The notes beneath the pieces were generated by a model. That model was not told where the DNA came from. It did no database searches and saw nothing but the letters and a program-made list of their open reading frames with translations. 64,000 nucleotides of DNA from Segetibacter koreensis DSM 18137 (lineage in GTDB: Bacteria > Bacteroidota > Bacteroidia > Chitinophagales > Chitinophagaceae), in assembly GCF_000374045.1 (NCBI RefSeq), contig NZ_KB893326.1:265800-329799 (forward strand). Reading direction: 5' to 3'. How positions within the stretch are numbered: position 1 is the first letter of the stretch; every line of letters starts with the position of its first letter. Positions 53,617-62,151 of this stretch are shown piece after piece. The position numbers and the translations under genes are program-made.

Positions 53617-55617
53617 TTAAATTCTTATAATTACAAAATGATTAGCTTCTTCTTCAAAGAGTCTTTGTTCTCGTTCATTTAAATTAAAAGGTTTAGCACT
53701 TTTCAGTTTTAAACTACTGTTATCTTCTACAGGTGTTTTATCAATCTTTTTTCCTCCTTTTGGTTTGAAAAATAAGGTGCCCGGTGCGGCCTTTGGCTCT
53801 GTTGAAAGTTCAAAAGAAAAACTATGTGGTTCTTCAATGAAAGGAAGATTATAAATAACTGCAGGCATCTTTAAATTATTGTTATAATAAAAACGAGGGT
53901 TTCTTTCAGCTTCTCTATTTCTTTGTTTTTCTGCTTTTTCTGCCCGCAATTGTAATTCTTTCGCTAGATGCTCTAATTTATTCATGGTGCCGAAAGCAAA
54001 TTCAGACCTTATTCTTGCCTGGTTTACTTTTGCAGCATTTCTTTTCGCATGTTCTCCTAAGGTTATTTCAGTTTTTGAATTTATCAGTTGTATTTTAATG
54101 TTCTTCAATTGATCAAAAGCTGCTTTTATTTCTGCAATAACCCTTTTTTGGTCAAGTAATGTTTTGTTTTCTTCAAACACATGTTGGGCCAGTTCTTTAA
54201 GTTGTTCTTCTGCCAGGGCTACTTCCTGATCTTTTTCTGCCGCAACATTAAATTTAACTTCATCTAATACCGGGTTTAATACTTCAATGTTTTTTTCTAC
54301 GTTTTCTGCAGCAGGAAATTCCGGATCATTTAATGATGCACGATTTGCTTCTGCAGGTACTTGCCTACGCAAATTTTTTCTGTTGTTATTAAGTTTTGTA
54401 CCCCTGCTGACAAGGGGAAATAAATTATCCGAAATGTTGTTTTTTGAAACTTTTTCAGTTGCCTGTTTTTTAGAAACTAATATTTTTTCTGAAAAAGGTG
54501 CAATAAAAAAATCAGGATTATACAAAGGATTATGTACAATTTCCATCATAGGTTTTGCAATTACTTGTCTGGGGGAAGTTGAAACGGTTGACGCGTTTAT
54601 ATGATGATTTGCCGACAATATGGCGAGTGATCCTAAAACTGTTAACATAACCAATAAAGCCATCAACTGGTATCTGTAATTGAAAAAGGTTTTATCCTTT
54701 TTTTCAATCATTCTTATTATCCTGTTAAGCAATACTTTTTTGTTATCTGCAGCCTTAAGGGCTAATAAAGGTGAAGATTGAAAAGTTGCTATTTGCAGTA
54801 AGGCATTGGCATAAGAAGCTGGATTATATTGATATTGTAAAACCCAGTCATCACAACAATTTTCTCTTTCGCGTTTTAAGTGCCTGTTAATTAAATGCAT
54901 AAAAGGATTAAAAAACAGTGTAATCTCAATTAAGGCAAGAAAAAGATTAAACAGGTAATCAAAACGTTTTATATGTGCAAGTTCGTGCAGAATCACTGCT
55001 TCCAGTTGATGTGTAGTCAGGTGATTAAGGCTTGCTATTGGAATTAATATAACTGGTTTTAAAAAGCCGATTGTCAAAGGAGTGTGCACCAATTCAGAAA
55101 GGTAAATTTTCACTTCGTGTTTTATACCAAGTTGAGTCGATAGTTGTTTTACAAATAATCGCCAGTTAGCTTCAATTTTTTGTATTCCTCTTGTTTTAAG
55201 CGATATGGTGATATTATAAACCCTAACCCATTTGAGACATAACAATAAAAGTATCAGCAGGTAGGCAACAGATAAATAGGGTAGAAGACGTTCGCCGTGA
55301 ATAATTCCCGCAAAAAATTTTTCTCTGATTGTTAACCCATTATTTACAGTTAACGCAAAAGATATTTTTTTCTGCTCTAAAAAGTAGATTTCCTGTAATT
55401 GAATAAAACGCCGCAAATAAAAAGTGAAGGTAGCTGTAAACCCAATGAAACCTACCGACTGTATTAATAGGCCAGCTAAATATTTTTTTTGAGAAGATAA
55501 TTTTAAAAGAGTATGAATTGATACATATATAAGCCATAAACCTGCAAACTGCCAGAGGCTGTTAATGATAGTATACCCCAAAGCCTGCAGAAAAGGTGAC
55601 TGGGTTAACTGTAACAT
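53617..55617 (-). CDS. M56 (BlaR1-type) membrane metallopeptidase with long charged C-terminus
   Basis: The 666-residue protein has about five membrane helices in the first 350 residues and a zinc-protease motif LEAVILHELAHIKRFD (H211, E212, H215), with the M56 family order. The second part (about 360-666) is a soluble, Lys/Glu-rich region (AEKDQEVALAEEQLKEL, LAKELQLRAEKAEKQ) without a penicillin-binding sensor domain as in BlaR1. The start lies one base from the BlaI stop, so the two are co-expressed. It may cleave BlaI when a periplasmic signal is sensed. Signal and targets are unknown. Confidence 0.88.
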   Translation of the reverse strand: MLQLTQSPFLQALGYTIINSLWQFAGLWLIYVSIHTLLKLSSQKKYLAGLLIQSVGFIGFTATFTFYLRRFIQLQEIYFLEQKKISFALTVNNGLTIREKFFAGIIHGERLLPYLSVAYLLILLLLCLKWVRVYNITISLKTRGIQKIEANWRLFVKQLSTQLGIKHEVKIYLSELVHTPLTIGFLKPVILIPIASLNHLTTHQLEAVILHELAHIKRFDYLFNLFLALIEITLFFNPFMHLINRHLKRERENCCDDWVLQYQYNPASYANALLQIATFQSSPLLALKAADNKKVLLNRIIRMIEKKDKTFFNYRYQLMALLVMLTVLGSLAILSANHHINASTVSTSPRQVIAKPMMEIVHNPLYNPDFFIAPFSEKILVSKKQATEKVSKNNISDNLFPLVSRGTKLNNNRKNLRRQVPAEANRASLNDPEFPAAENVEKNIEVLNPVLDEVKFNVAAEKDQEVALAEEQLKELAQHVFEENKTLLDQKRVIAEIKAAFDQLKNIKIQLINSKTEITLGEHAKRNAAKVNQARIRSEFAFGTMNKLEHLAKELQLRAEKAEKQRNREAERNPRFYYNNNLKMPAVIYNLPFIEEPHSFSFELSTEPKAAPGTLFFKPKGGKKIDKTPVEDNSSLKLKSAKPFNLNEREQRLFEEEANHFVIIRI

Positions 55618-55618
55618 G

Positions 55619-55996
55619 TTACTGCTTTTTCAGATTATTGAGATATTGTTGTATTTCATCAATCTCTTCTTTGGTTGGTGACTGGCTACCAAGCGCCTGC
55701 ATTACCAATTGAGAAGAAGAACCTCCAAAAAGACTGTTTATCATTCGGCCAACAAACTGACTTTGTGTTTTTTCCTTACTAATATTTGCCTGGTAAATGT
55801 GGGTTTTTGCAGAATCGTCTCTGGTAACCAAGCCTTTCTCAAACATAATCTGCATTAGCTTAAGTGTAGTTGTATAACCTGCATCTTTTGATTGTAGTAT
55901 TATTTCATGCACTTCTCTTACGGTTGCTTTACCTTTTTCCCAAAGCACCTGTAAAATTTCTAATTCTCCCTCTGTTGGTTTAACCTGCTTTGCCAT
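55619..55996 (-). CDS. BlaI/MecI/CopY family repressor
   Basis: The ATG ending at 55996 gives MAKQVKPTEGELEILQVLWEK (split: MAKQVKPTEG, ELEILQVLWEK), the family start; an upstream ATG is possible. The winged-helix DNA-binding part has ATVREVHEIILQSKDAGYTT and TLKLMQIMFEKGLVTRD (recognition region). The C-terminal part forms the dimer. The gene is directly upstream of the M56 protease in one operon. It should repress its own operon and perhaps others; the cleavage site is not identified. Confidence 0.93.
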   Translation of the reverse strand: MAKQVKPTEGELEILQVLWEKGKATVREVHEIILQSKDAGYTTTLKLMQIMFEKGLVTRDDSAKTHIYQANISKEKTQSQFVGRMINSLFGGSSSQLVMQALGSQSPTKEEIDEIQQYLNNLKKQ

Positions 55997-56194
55997 ATAC
56001 GAGTAATTTCGTATCAATAGTAAAAATTATTCTTCAAACCATTTTACCTGCATTATTAGTTAACTTAAAATTAACAGTCGCTGAAAAGTTAAATGTTAAT
56101 AGTTATAGGACGTAAATTCCTCAAGATTGTTACCACAGGCATTATTCAACCTTATGTCTACTCGTTGTTAAAAAAGTCAAGCTTTATTTATTGC

Positions 56195-56545
56195 TCACAC
56201 ATGCATTCGTATAATCACATATGTTACTATACACAAAAACAGGAGAATGAGAATAGCAAGTACAGACCATTGAAGATCTTTTAGCCGTTTTCTGTTTAGC
56301 CGTTGTTTTTTGTGGCGCAACAGGTGAGGTAGTTTCTGGTTTAATTGATGCACGTGATTGTGTAACTTTTCTTTGTCTTTTATTTGCTGCAAACCTTCAA
56401 CAGCATCAGTCTCAAAAGATCCTGTAAGTTTTTTTTCAAAAGAGTTTTTCTCTTCTTCCGGCAGATTTTCATGTAGATATCTTAGCAGTTCTTCATCTGT
56501 TAGTTTTCCTTCTTTATGTGATAATATGTCTTTCCATTCATCCAT
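56195..56545 (-). CDS. Small single-pass protein overlapping the ECF sigma gene, possible anti-sigma factor
   Basis: The 116-residue protein has a polar, charged N-terminal part (about 1-85, with LTDEELLRYLHENLPEEEK and DAVEGLQQI) and one C-terminal membrane helix (about 92-113). The pattern LTDEELLxYLxxxLPxEEK and DAVEGL occurs at the N-terminus of Bacteroidota anti-sigma-like and TonB-linked proteins. The zinc anti-sigma motif HxxxCxxC is absent. Its start lies 8 bases inside the end of the upstream sigma gene, suggesting tight coupling. Sequestration of the sigma factor at the membrane is an inference. Confidence 0.7.
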   Translation of the reverse strand: MDEWKDILSHKEGKLTDEELLRYLHENLPEEEKNSFEKKLTGSFETDAVEGLQQIKDKEKLHNHVHQLNQKLPHLLRHKKQRLNRKRLKDLQWSVLAILILLFLCIVTYVIIRMHV

Positions 56546-57113
56546 TTACTTTCAGCTTTTTTTTCTCCACAATTAATTTTAAATTTCTCTTTCCGTTTTG
56601 AATGTAACTTTTTACCTGTGACACATTATATCCGGTCAGGTCTGTTATCTGTTGATATGATTTCTGGTCAAAATAAAATAATTTCAGACATAACCTTTGC
56701 TCCTCATTCAGCTCGCTTAGCCCTTCTTCGACTAACGAAAGTGCCTTGTCTTTTTCAAATAGCTCAGTCTTAATGTTCATTTCTTCATAAGCAACTACAT
56801 CATCTGTCAGTTCTATTGGTGTACGTCCCTGCCTGTCTCGAATTCTCATGAGGCAAAGATTTTTAGCCAGCATATATAACCAGCTTTTAAAAAACTCAAC
56901 TTTATATTTTGGTATTTCTGTTATTACTTTCAAAAATATTTGCTGTACCGCATCTTTGGCCTCTTCTTCATCTTTAAGATATTTCATACAGACTCCCAGT
57001 AATAACATTGTATATCGTTTAAGAAGAATTCCTAACCATTCATTATTCCGGTCACAATAAAACTTAGTTAGGAGTTCTTTATCTTCGATATGTGCAAATG
57101 CATCTTTAGCCAC
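56538..57113 (-). CDS. ECF-type RNA polymerase sigma factor
   Basis: The 191-residue protein has region 2 in LLKRYTMLLLGVCMKYLKDEEEA (LLKRYTMLLLGVCMKY, LKDEEEAKDAVQQIFLKV) and FKSWLYMLAKNLCLMRIRD, and region 4 in LSELNEEQRLCLKLFYFDQ with SYQQITDLTGYNVSQVKSYI. Both regions are intact. It directs transcription of an unknown regulon. The stop overlaps the start of a small membrane protein by 8 bases, a usual place for an anti-sigma factor. The plus-strand NlpC/P60 gene is divergent. Confidence 0.92.
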   Translation of the reverse strand: MAKDAFAHIEDKELLTKFYCDRNNEWLGILLKRYTMLLLGVCMKYLKDEEEAKDAVQQIFLKVITEIPKYKVEFFKSWLYMLAKNLCLMRIRDRQGRTPIELTDDVVAYEEMNIKTELFEKDKALSLVEEGLSELNEEQRLCLKLFYFDQKSYQQITDLTGYNVSQVKSYIQNGKRNLKLIVEKKKLKVNG

Positions 57114-57186
57114 GCTTTAAGGTAAGTAATTTTTTAAATGAGATGCTGCTAAAGATATTTTCCATAATGCTTTTAACACTATTATT

Positions 57187-57966
57187 ATGGCTTTTTTAAT
57201 TTGTATGGTTCCTGTTTGTCCTATACGGGCAGACGCTTCACACAGAAGTGAGCAGGTGAGCCAATTGCTGTTTGGGGAAAAATGTGAATTACTGGAAAGA
57301 TCAAACGAGTTTGTTAGGGTAAGAGTACTGTATGATAGTTATGAAGGCTGGTGCCAGCAAACGCAGGTCCAAGAAACAGAGGTAGAAATATTTTCTGAGA
57401 ATAAACGGCTGGCAGGGGAGTGGGTTAATAAAATATTAATACACGGACAATCCATGTATGTTCCTTTTGCAAGCTCTTTGACCTTTTTAACTGACAAAGG
57501 CGTAGCCGCAAAATATAATCTTGCCTACAATGGTATTTATATTAATCCAAGTTCAAATTCGATTACGAACAGTTTGATTAAAAAGTTTGCATTTATGTTT
57601 TTAAATACTCCCTACCTGTGGGGAGGACGATCGGTTTTTGGAATTGACTGCAGTGGTTTTACCCAACAGGTTTTTCAATGCATGAACCTTCCGTTATTTA
57701 GAGACGCTTATCAACAGGCCGACCAGGGAGAAACAGTTGAAGATCTCGAGGATGCAAAATGTGGGGACATTGCTTTTTTTGATAACGAAGCCGGAAGGAT
57801 CACCCATACGGGAATTCTGCTCGATTCAAATACTATTATTCATGCCTCGGGCAAGGTGAGAATTGATGCGATCGATAAACTAGGCATCGTACACCTTGAT
57901 AATGGCGGAAGAACACATCATTTGAAAACAGTAAAGAGGATAATTAAAACCGTAATTATCGATTGA
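57187..57966 (+). CDS. NlpC/P60 (C40) peptidase with SH3 domain
   Basis: The 259-residue protein has an N-terminal bacterial SH3-like part (about 5-65, VPVCPIRADASHRSEQ) and a C-terminal NlpC/P60 domain (about 130-259). The catalytic residues are C155 (GIDCSGFTQ), H207 (RITHTGIL) and H219 (IIHASG). It cuts cell-wall peptides, mostly gamma-D-Glu-diamino acid bonds. No usual signal peptide is visible, because the SH3 start lies next to the first Met, so a cytoplasmic peptide-recycling role is likely. In that respect it resembles YkfC-type enzymes. Confidence 0.88.
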   Translation: MAFLICMVPVCPIRADASHRSEQVSQLLFGEKCELLERSNEFVRVRVLYDSYEGWCQQTQVQETEVEIFSENKRLAGEWVNKILIHGQSMYVPFASSLTFLTDKGVAAKYNLAYNGIYINPSSNSITNSLIKKFAFMFLNTPYLWGGRSVFGIDCSGFTQQVFQCMNLPLFRDAYQQADQGETVEDLEDAKCGDIAFFDNEAGRITHTGILLDSNTIIHASGKVRIDAIDKLGIVHLDNGGRTHHLKTVKRIIKTVIID

Positions 57967-58047
57967 TTACATAGGAGATGTAAAAGATACTAAAGGAATA
58001 AAGGTGATTTTTCTTTTCTAGAAATAAATGTGAAAGCGCGCTTTTTT

Positions 58048-58086
58048 CTGTTGTGCTTCTTCCTGATAACAAAAGAAGCACAACAG
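58048..58086. terminator. Long perfect hairpin between convergent genes
   Basis: CTGTTGTGCTTCTT (58048-58061) pairs perfectly with AAGAAGCACAACAG (58073-58086), a 14-bp stem with an 11-base loop. It lies between the NlpC/P60 stop and the pyrophosphatase stop, so it likely serves both. A palindrome AAAGCGCGCTTT (58033-58044) precedes it. Confidence 0.7.
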
Positions 58087-58094
58087 TAATGAAG

Positions 58095-58670
58095 CTATAT
58101 TTTATTTGCCGCAACAGAGCCAGCTTTAAAAGTCTGCTGGTATAAGTCCATTGCCTCCTGAATAATCTTTAATGCCATGGTTTTGTCCTGGAACTCTTCG
58201 ACTTTTACAGCTTTATTTTCGAGCGTTTTGTATTCTTCAAAAAAGTGACGCAGTTCACCAAAGAAATGTTTTGGTAATTCTTCTATATTATTTATGTAAT
58301 TAATAGAAGGGTCATGTGCTGCAACAGCAATAATTTTATCATCAGCATCACCGCCGTCGATCATTTGCATTACACCTATCACCTTTGCAGTAACAAGGCA
58401 CATTGGTACGATGCTTAAGCTTGATATAACAAGAATATCTAAAGGATCTTTATCATCACCATAGGTCTGAGGGATAAAGCCGTAATTGGTGGGGTAGTAA
58501 AAAGATGAATAAATTACCCTGTCTAACTTTAAGAGACCGCTTGGTTTATCTATTTCATATTTTGCTCTTGATCCCTGCGGTATTTCTATCACTGCATTCA
58601 CAATTCTTGGTGCCTGCTCTCCGCATTCTACTCCATGCCATGGGTGCAGAACGTTTTGTATTGTATTCAT
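58095..58670 (-). CDS. ppa: Inorganic pyrophosphatase (family I)
   Basis: Starting at [17 protein letters not shown] (ATG ending at 58670; upstream ATGs would add a hydrophobic stretch) the product is 191 residues. The family I signature is in [14 protein letters not shown], with the three Asp that bind Mg2+. [18 protein letters not shown] and [16 protein letters not shown] are also conserved. It splits pyrophosphate in the cytoplasm. Length and motif order agree with soluble pyrophosphatases. Confidence 0.93.
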   Translation of the reverse strand: MNTIQNVLHPWHGVECGEQAPRIVNAVIEIPQGSRAKYEIDKPSGLLKLDRVIYSSFYYPTNYGFIPQTYGDDKDPLDILVISSLSIVPMCLVTAKVIGVMQMIDGGDADDKIIAVAAHDPSINYINNIEELPKHFFGELRHFFEEYKTLENKAVKVEEFQDKTMALKIIQEAMDLYQQTFKAGSVAANKI

Positions 58671-58865
58671 ATAGTGTTTAAATGTTCTTTTTTTTAATAA
58701 ATTGCTTACCTGTATAAAATATACTGCTACAGCAAATAAAACCAAGACGCTATTGCATATATTAAGGCTGCAATATTACGTTTTTAGCTTCTAAAATCAG
58801 AAAAAGAAGTAAATCAGGGGCTAATAGTATAAATATTTGAAAGATGTCGTAAAGAAAAAGACTTT

Positions 58866-59273
58866 TTAAAGGTTCCCGGAAAAGGTATACTTAAAATCTA
58901 CTTTCCAATCACCTTTATATTTAATTACTTTTAGTTTTTGAGGTATGTTCTTAAATGAATTGCTAAAATGAATGATGGTAACACTATCTGGTATTACATC
59001 ATCAACTTCAGAAATATTTATGGAAGCCTTGCTGTAAGATGCCTTTTCCTGCTCACTTATTTTATTAAATTCCTGCTTCCATTTATTCAGCCAGTATTGA
59101 TTGTCCTGGTCTTGCAGCATATATTTATTAGCCGTATTGAATTTTCCTTTCAATGATTGCTCTATAAATTCTCTTCCCGCATCAAAAGCATTTTCAGGTT
59201 TATGAAATTCATCTTCTTTGTTTGTACAGGAAAAAACGAAAAGACATGCAAAAATTGTTAATAGATATTTCAT
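58866..59273 (-). CDS. Small lipoprotein, DUF4878-like
   Basis: The 135-residue protein has a lipoprotein signal ending VFSC (lipidated Cys16). The rest (about 25-135) looks like an NTF2-like or DUF4878 domain: AGREFIEQSLKGKFNTANK at the N-terminus and the closing KLKVIKYKGDWKVDFKYTF. The family is common in Bacteroidota, without known activity. It lies between pyrophosphatase and PhoH on the same strand, with a hairpin separating it from PhoH. Confidence 0.78.
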   Translation of the reverse strand: MKYLLTIFACLFVFSCTNKEDEFHKPENAFDAGREFIEQSLKGKFNTANKYMLQDQDNQYWLNKWKQEFNKISEQEKASYSKASINISEVDDVIPDSVTIIHFSNSFKNIPQKLKVIKYKGDWKVDFKYTFSGNL

Positions 59274-59334
59274 TTAGAGATAAATTAAAAAAATAACAAA
59301 AATTCGGTTAATAAGAATTATACTGTTTAAATTG

Positions 59335-59364
59335 ACAAAGGCTGCAAATGTATGCAGCCTTTGT
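59335..59364 (-). terminator. Terminator hairpin downstream of PhoH
   Basis: ACAAAGGCTGC-N8-GCAGCCTTTGT is a perfect 11-bp stem about 30 bases beyond the PhoH stop (minus strand). It sits between PhoH and the lipoprotein gene and should separate their transcripts. Confidence 0.75.
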
Positions 59365-59394
59365 GTTTTATATTTCGAATTATTCCTGGTTTAT

Positions 59395-60384
59395 TTACCT
59401 GTTGTTGCCATGAAATCCGTGCACCTGTTCGGTTTCTTTATCGCGATCATATGCTTTTATAATTGCTTTTACAAGCCTGTGACGAACTACGTCTTCCTCA
59501 TCAAGTTCTATGTGTGCAATACCATCAATGTTTTTAAGAATACGGGTTGCTTTTTCCAGCCCGCTTCTTTGGTTTTTAGGTAAGTCAACCTGGGTCGGGT
59601 CACCTGTTATAATTGCTTTAGCGCTGGCACCTATTCTTGTCAGAAACATTTTCAACTGAAGGTCGTTTGTATTCTGCGCCTCATCAAGAATAATAAAAGC
59701 ATTATCCAGTGTACGTCCGCGCATATAAGCCAATGGTGCGATCTCTATGGTGCGGGTACTCATATAGTAGCCAAGCTTGTCGGCAGGTATCATATCATCT
59801 AGAGCATCATACAATGGACGTAAGTAAGGATCAATTTTTTCTTTAAGATCGCCGGGCAAAAATCCAAGATTTTCTCCTGCTTCTACTGCGGGGCGGGTAA
59901 GAATTATTTTCTTTACCACCTTGTTTTTTAAAGCTCTTACCGCCATTGCTACAGCGGTGTAAGTTTTTCCGGTTCCTGCAGGACCAATGGCGAAAAGAAT
60001 ATCGTTTCTGTCACCTGCCTGTACCATTTTTTTCTGATTTGCCGTTCTTGCCCTTACGGTTTTGCCATTTGGCCCGAATACAAGTATATCAGTTGGATTT
60101 CGATCGACAAAATTGTCAATAACCTCTGCATCATCGCCTCCCAGTATTTGTTCAAAATAATTTTCACTCAGGTGGCCATTTCGCTCAAGATATTGAAGAA
60201 TCAAATCAATTTTTTCTTTGGCTGTTTCTATTTGTTCAGGTGCACCGCTTAGTTTTATCTGTGTTCCCCGGCTTAAGATTTTTAATAGGGGAAATTTCTT
60301 TTTAAGGAGATCCAGTTTTCCATTGTTTACACCAAAAAATTCAATAGGATTAACTGTTTCGAGATTAATAATAGTTTCTGTCAA
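59395..60384 (-). CDS. PhoH family ATPase
   Basis: The most likely start is a TTG ending at 60384, giving TETIINLETVNPIEFFG, the usual family start; another TTG at 60471 would add 29 residues, and no in-frame ATG lies upstream. The product is 329 residues. The Walker A motif is in FAIGPAGTGKTYTAVAMAV, Walker B in AFIILDEAQNT, and the KH-like N-terminal part has LKILSRGTQIKLSGAPEQ. PhoH proteins are RNA-helicase-like ATPases, some linked to RNA metabolism (PhoH/YbeZ type). A YbeY gene is not visible nearby. Confidence 0.9.
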   Translation of the reverse strand: MTETIINLETVNPIEFFGVNNGKLDLLKKKFPLLKILSRGTQIKLSGAPEQIETAKEKIDLILQYLERNGHLSENYFEQILGGDDAEVIDNFVDRNPTDILVFGPNGKTVRARTANQKKMVQAGDRNDILFAIGPAGTGKTYTAVAMAVRALKNKVVKKIILTRPAVEAGENLGFLPGDLKEKIDPYLRPLYDALDDMIPADKLGYYMSTRTIEIAPLAYMRGRTLDNAFIILDEAQNTNDLQLKMFLTRIGASAKAIITGDPTQVDLPKNQRSGLEKATRILKNIDGIAHIELDEEDVVRHRLVKAIIKAYDRDKETEQVHGFHGNNR

Positions 60385-60688
60385 ATTTTCTATGGATTTT
60401 ATTTTTTTATTAATAGCACTGATGTTGGTAAACCTGTCAGCACCTTTTCCTTTGTAATCAAATATAATCAATAACGCCTCAAATTCTATACTAGTTTATA
60501 CACAACATGTGAATTTGCTGTGAAAACTATGATGGAAGTTTTTAATATAATTTTTATATTATGAAATACTAAATTTGTCAAGAAGACTTGTGGTTCTTCG
60601 AAGTTATTTCAAAGCTGATTCCATTGATTGTTCATCTATTGTCAGAAAATTGTATTTGAGGACTAATTTTATTAAAGCAACATATTAA
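60385..60688. other. Intergenic region
   Basis: These bases lie upstream of PhoH and after the rhodanese gene on the minus strand. No gene or clear motif is seen. If the longer PhoH start is used, the gene-free part begins at 60472. Confidence 0.35.
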
Positions 60689-61132
60689 TTACTGTTTTAC
60701 TACAGGATAACCTTTATCTATCCAATCCGCTTTAATGTTATGTGGCAGATCGAGGAGGTAGTAGTTTGTAAATTTCATATCTTTTAAAGCAGCAATGGCT
60801 GGTCTTACGTTAGGACAATGTTCAAAAGGGCAGCAACCACAATAAATAACAATTTTTGCATCTTTTGGCATTGACTGCAATTTGGCTTTTAAGGTATCTA
60901 CGTTCTCCTTTTCTTTTGTCATTCCGATTGCAATAGAATTTGGAATAGTAACTCCTGGTCCTACGCTGATTATTATGGGTACGTCTTTTCCTGATTCAAT
61001 AACCCGGGCCAGGTCTGCAGGCTCAAGTAATTGCTTGCTTGTCCAATTTTCAGGGTTTTGTGCAAAAACTTTTTGTGTGATTGTTATTAATGCTATAAGG
61101 ACAATAAACTTTACTATTTTTTGTGTTTTCAT
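60689..61132 (-). CDS. Exported rhodanese-like protein with multi-cysteine active loop
   Basis: The ATG ending at 61132 (MKTQKIVKFIVLIALITIT) gives a signal peptide (about 1-24, VFAQN) and 147 residues. Another ATG (61147) overlaps a possible -7 element. The rhodanese fold has an unusual active loop, IYCGCCPFEHCPNVRP, with four Cys (98, 100, 101, 106) where standard rhodaneses have one. It may bind a metal or carry sulfur in the periplasm. It lies far from the sulfur module at 1289-3213, so no operon link exists. Confidence 0.82.
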   Translation of the reverse strand: MKTQKIVKFIVLIALITITQKVFAQNPENWTSKQLLEPADLARVIESGKDVPIIISVGPGVTIPNSIAIGMTKEKENVDTLKAKLQSMPKDAKIVIYCGCCPFEHCPNVRPAIAALKDMKFTNYYLLDLPHNIKADWIDKGYPVVKQ

Positions 61133-61494
61133 TCTAAAATTTTGCATAAAGGTAAAGGCAGTTGTTCTAAATGATTATTAAACTTATTGTGAATTCTTTT
61201 TTGATTTTATTATATTATTAAGTATTGTTAAGTTGGTCATCAACACCAATATAACTGCTAAGAATAAAAACTGACTCTTATTCTTATTATTGTATTTACC
61301 ATTCTGTTTCAAATAAACTCTTGTCATCAATTTCGCAATCCGCCTTTTTTCTACTCCGTTCTTCCTCATTTTAGTCTCGTTGGTACAAGTTATTTGCCGT
61401 TCGTCTTTACACACATATTTATGCGATTGTCACTTGCTCTTTTCAACATTTTTTTTGCAATCAAATTTAAAAAACCAACACAAATTAAATGTTT
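61133..61494. other. Intergenic region between divergent genes
   Basis: It holds the promoters of the rhodanese gene (minus) and the PorT-like gene (plus). A TACCTTTA element on the minus strand (61147-61154) differs from TAnnTTTG in one base. No gene is seen. Confidence 0.4.
61147..61154 (-). promoter_or_regulatory. Possible -7 element of the rhodanese gene
   Basis: Read on the minus strand it is TACCTTTA, one base off TAnnTTTG, and overlaps the upstream ATG at 61147. This supports the start at 61132. Confidence 0.35.
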
Positions 61495-62151
61495 ATGAAA
61501 AAGATGTATTTAGTACTGGCAACCTTTATTATTACTACGGCTGCTTTTAGCCAGGTTCGCATTGGCGGTCAAATTATCGGGAATGCAAGCAGTGTTTCAT
61601 TTAAGTCTACAGAAATTCCGAACGCCAAAAAATCTTTACAACCGGCTTTTGGAGCAGGCATAGTTGCAGATGTTCCTTTAGTAAGTAACTTAAGTCTTCG
61701 GCCTTCTTTAAACTATCTTCAAAAGAAGAACAGTATCGAGTTTGAAAACTCAGGAAAAACCAACAAGATGAAAACTTCATTAAACTACCTTGAGCTGCCC
61801 TTGGATGTAGTATACACAATTCCATTAAAAGTTGCGAAAGTTTATTTTGGTGCAGGGCCTTCTTTAAGTTATGGCTTAAGTGGGAAGATGAAATATACAG
61901 GATTTGTAGAAGGTGAAGACGGGCAACCTGTTGCTGTAAATGAAAGTGTTGAAGCTTTTAAAAAAGAAGACAAGGGTGGTGCAGGCTTAAGCCGTATGGA
62001 TGTGAGTGCCCATGTAACAGGGGGGCTTCAATTCGTTAACGGAATTTTTGTAAATGCAGGTTATCTCGGCAGTCTACGCAATCTGGCATCAGGAGATGGA
62101 AAGTATAAAAATTATGGTTTTCAATTAACTCTTGGATACTTTTTAAAGTAG
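61495..62151 (+). CDS. PorT-like outer membrane beta-barrel protein
   Basis: The ATG at 61495 gives MKKMYLVLATFIITTAAFSQ, a signal peptide; an ATG at 61489 lies just before. The 218-residue product forms an eight-strand barrel typical of the outer membrane beta-barrel (OMP_b-brl) family, with LRPSLNYLQKKNSIEF, LNYLELPLDVVYTIPL, VYFGAGPSLSYGLSG and the closing NYGFQLTLGYFLK. Its role is unknown. A Rho-independent terminator follows 26 bases after the stop. Confidence 0.87.
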   Translation: MKKMYLVLATFIITTAAFSQVRIGGQIIGNASSVSFKSTEIPNAKKSLQPAFGAGIVADVPLVSNLSLRPSLNYLQKKNSIEFENSGKTNKMKTSLNYLELPLDVVYTIPLKVAKVYFGAGPSLSYGLSGKMKYTGFVEGEDGQPVAVNESVEAFKKEDKGGAGLSRMDVSAHVTGGLQFVNGIFVNAGYLGSLRNLASGDGKYKNYGFQLTLGYFLK

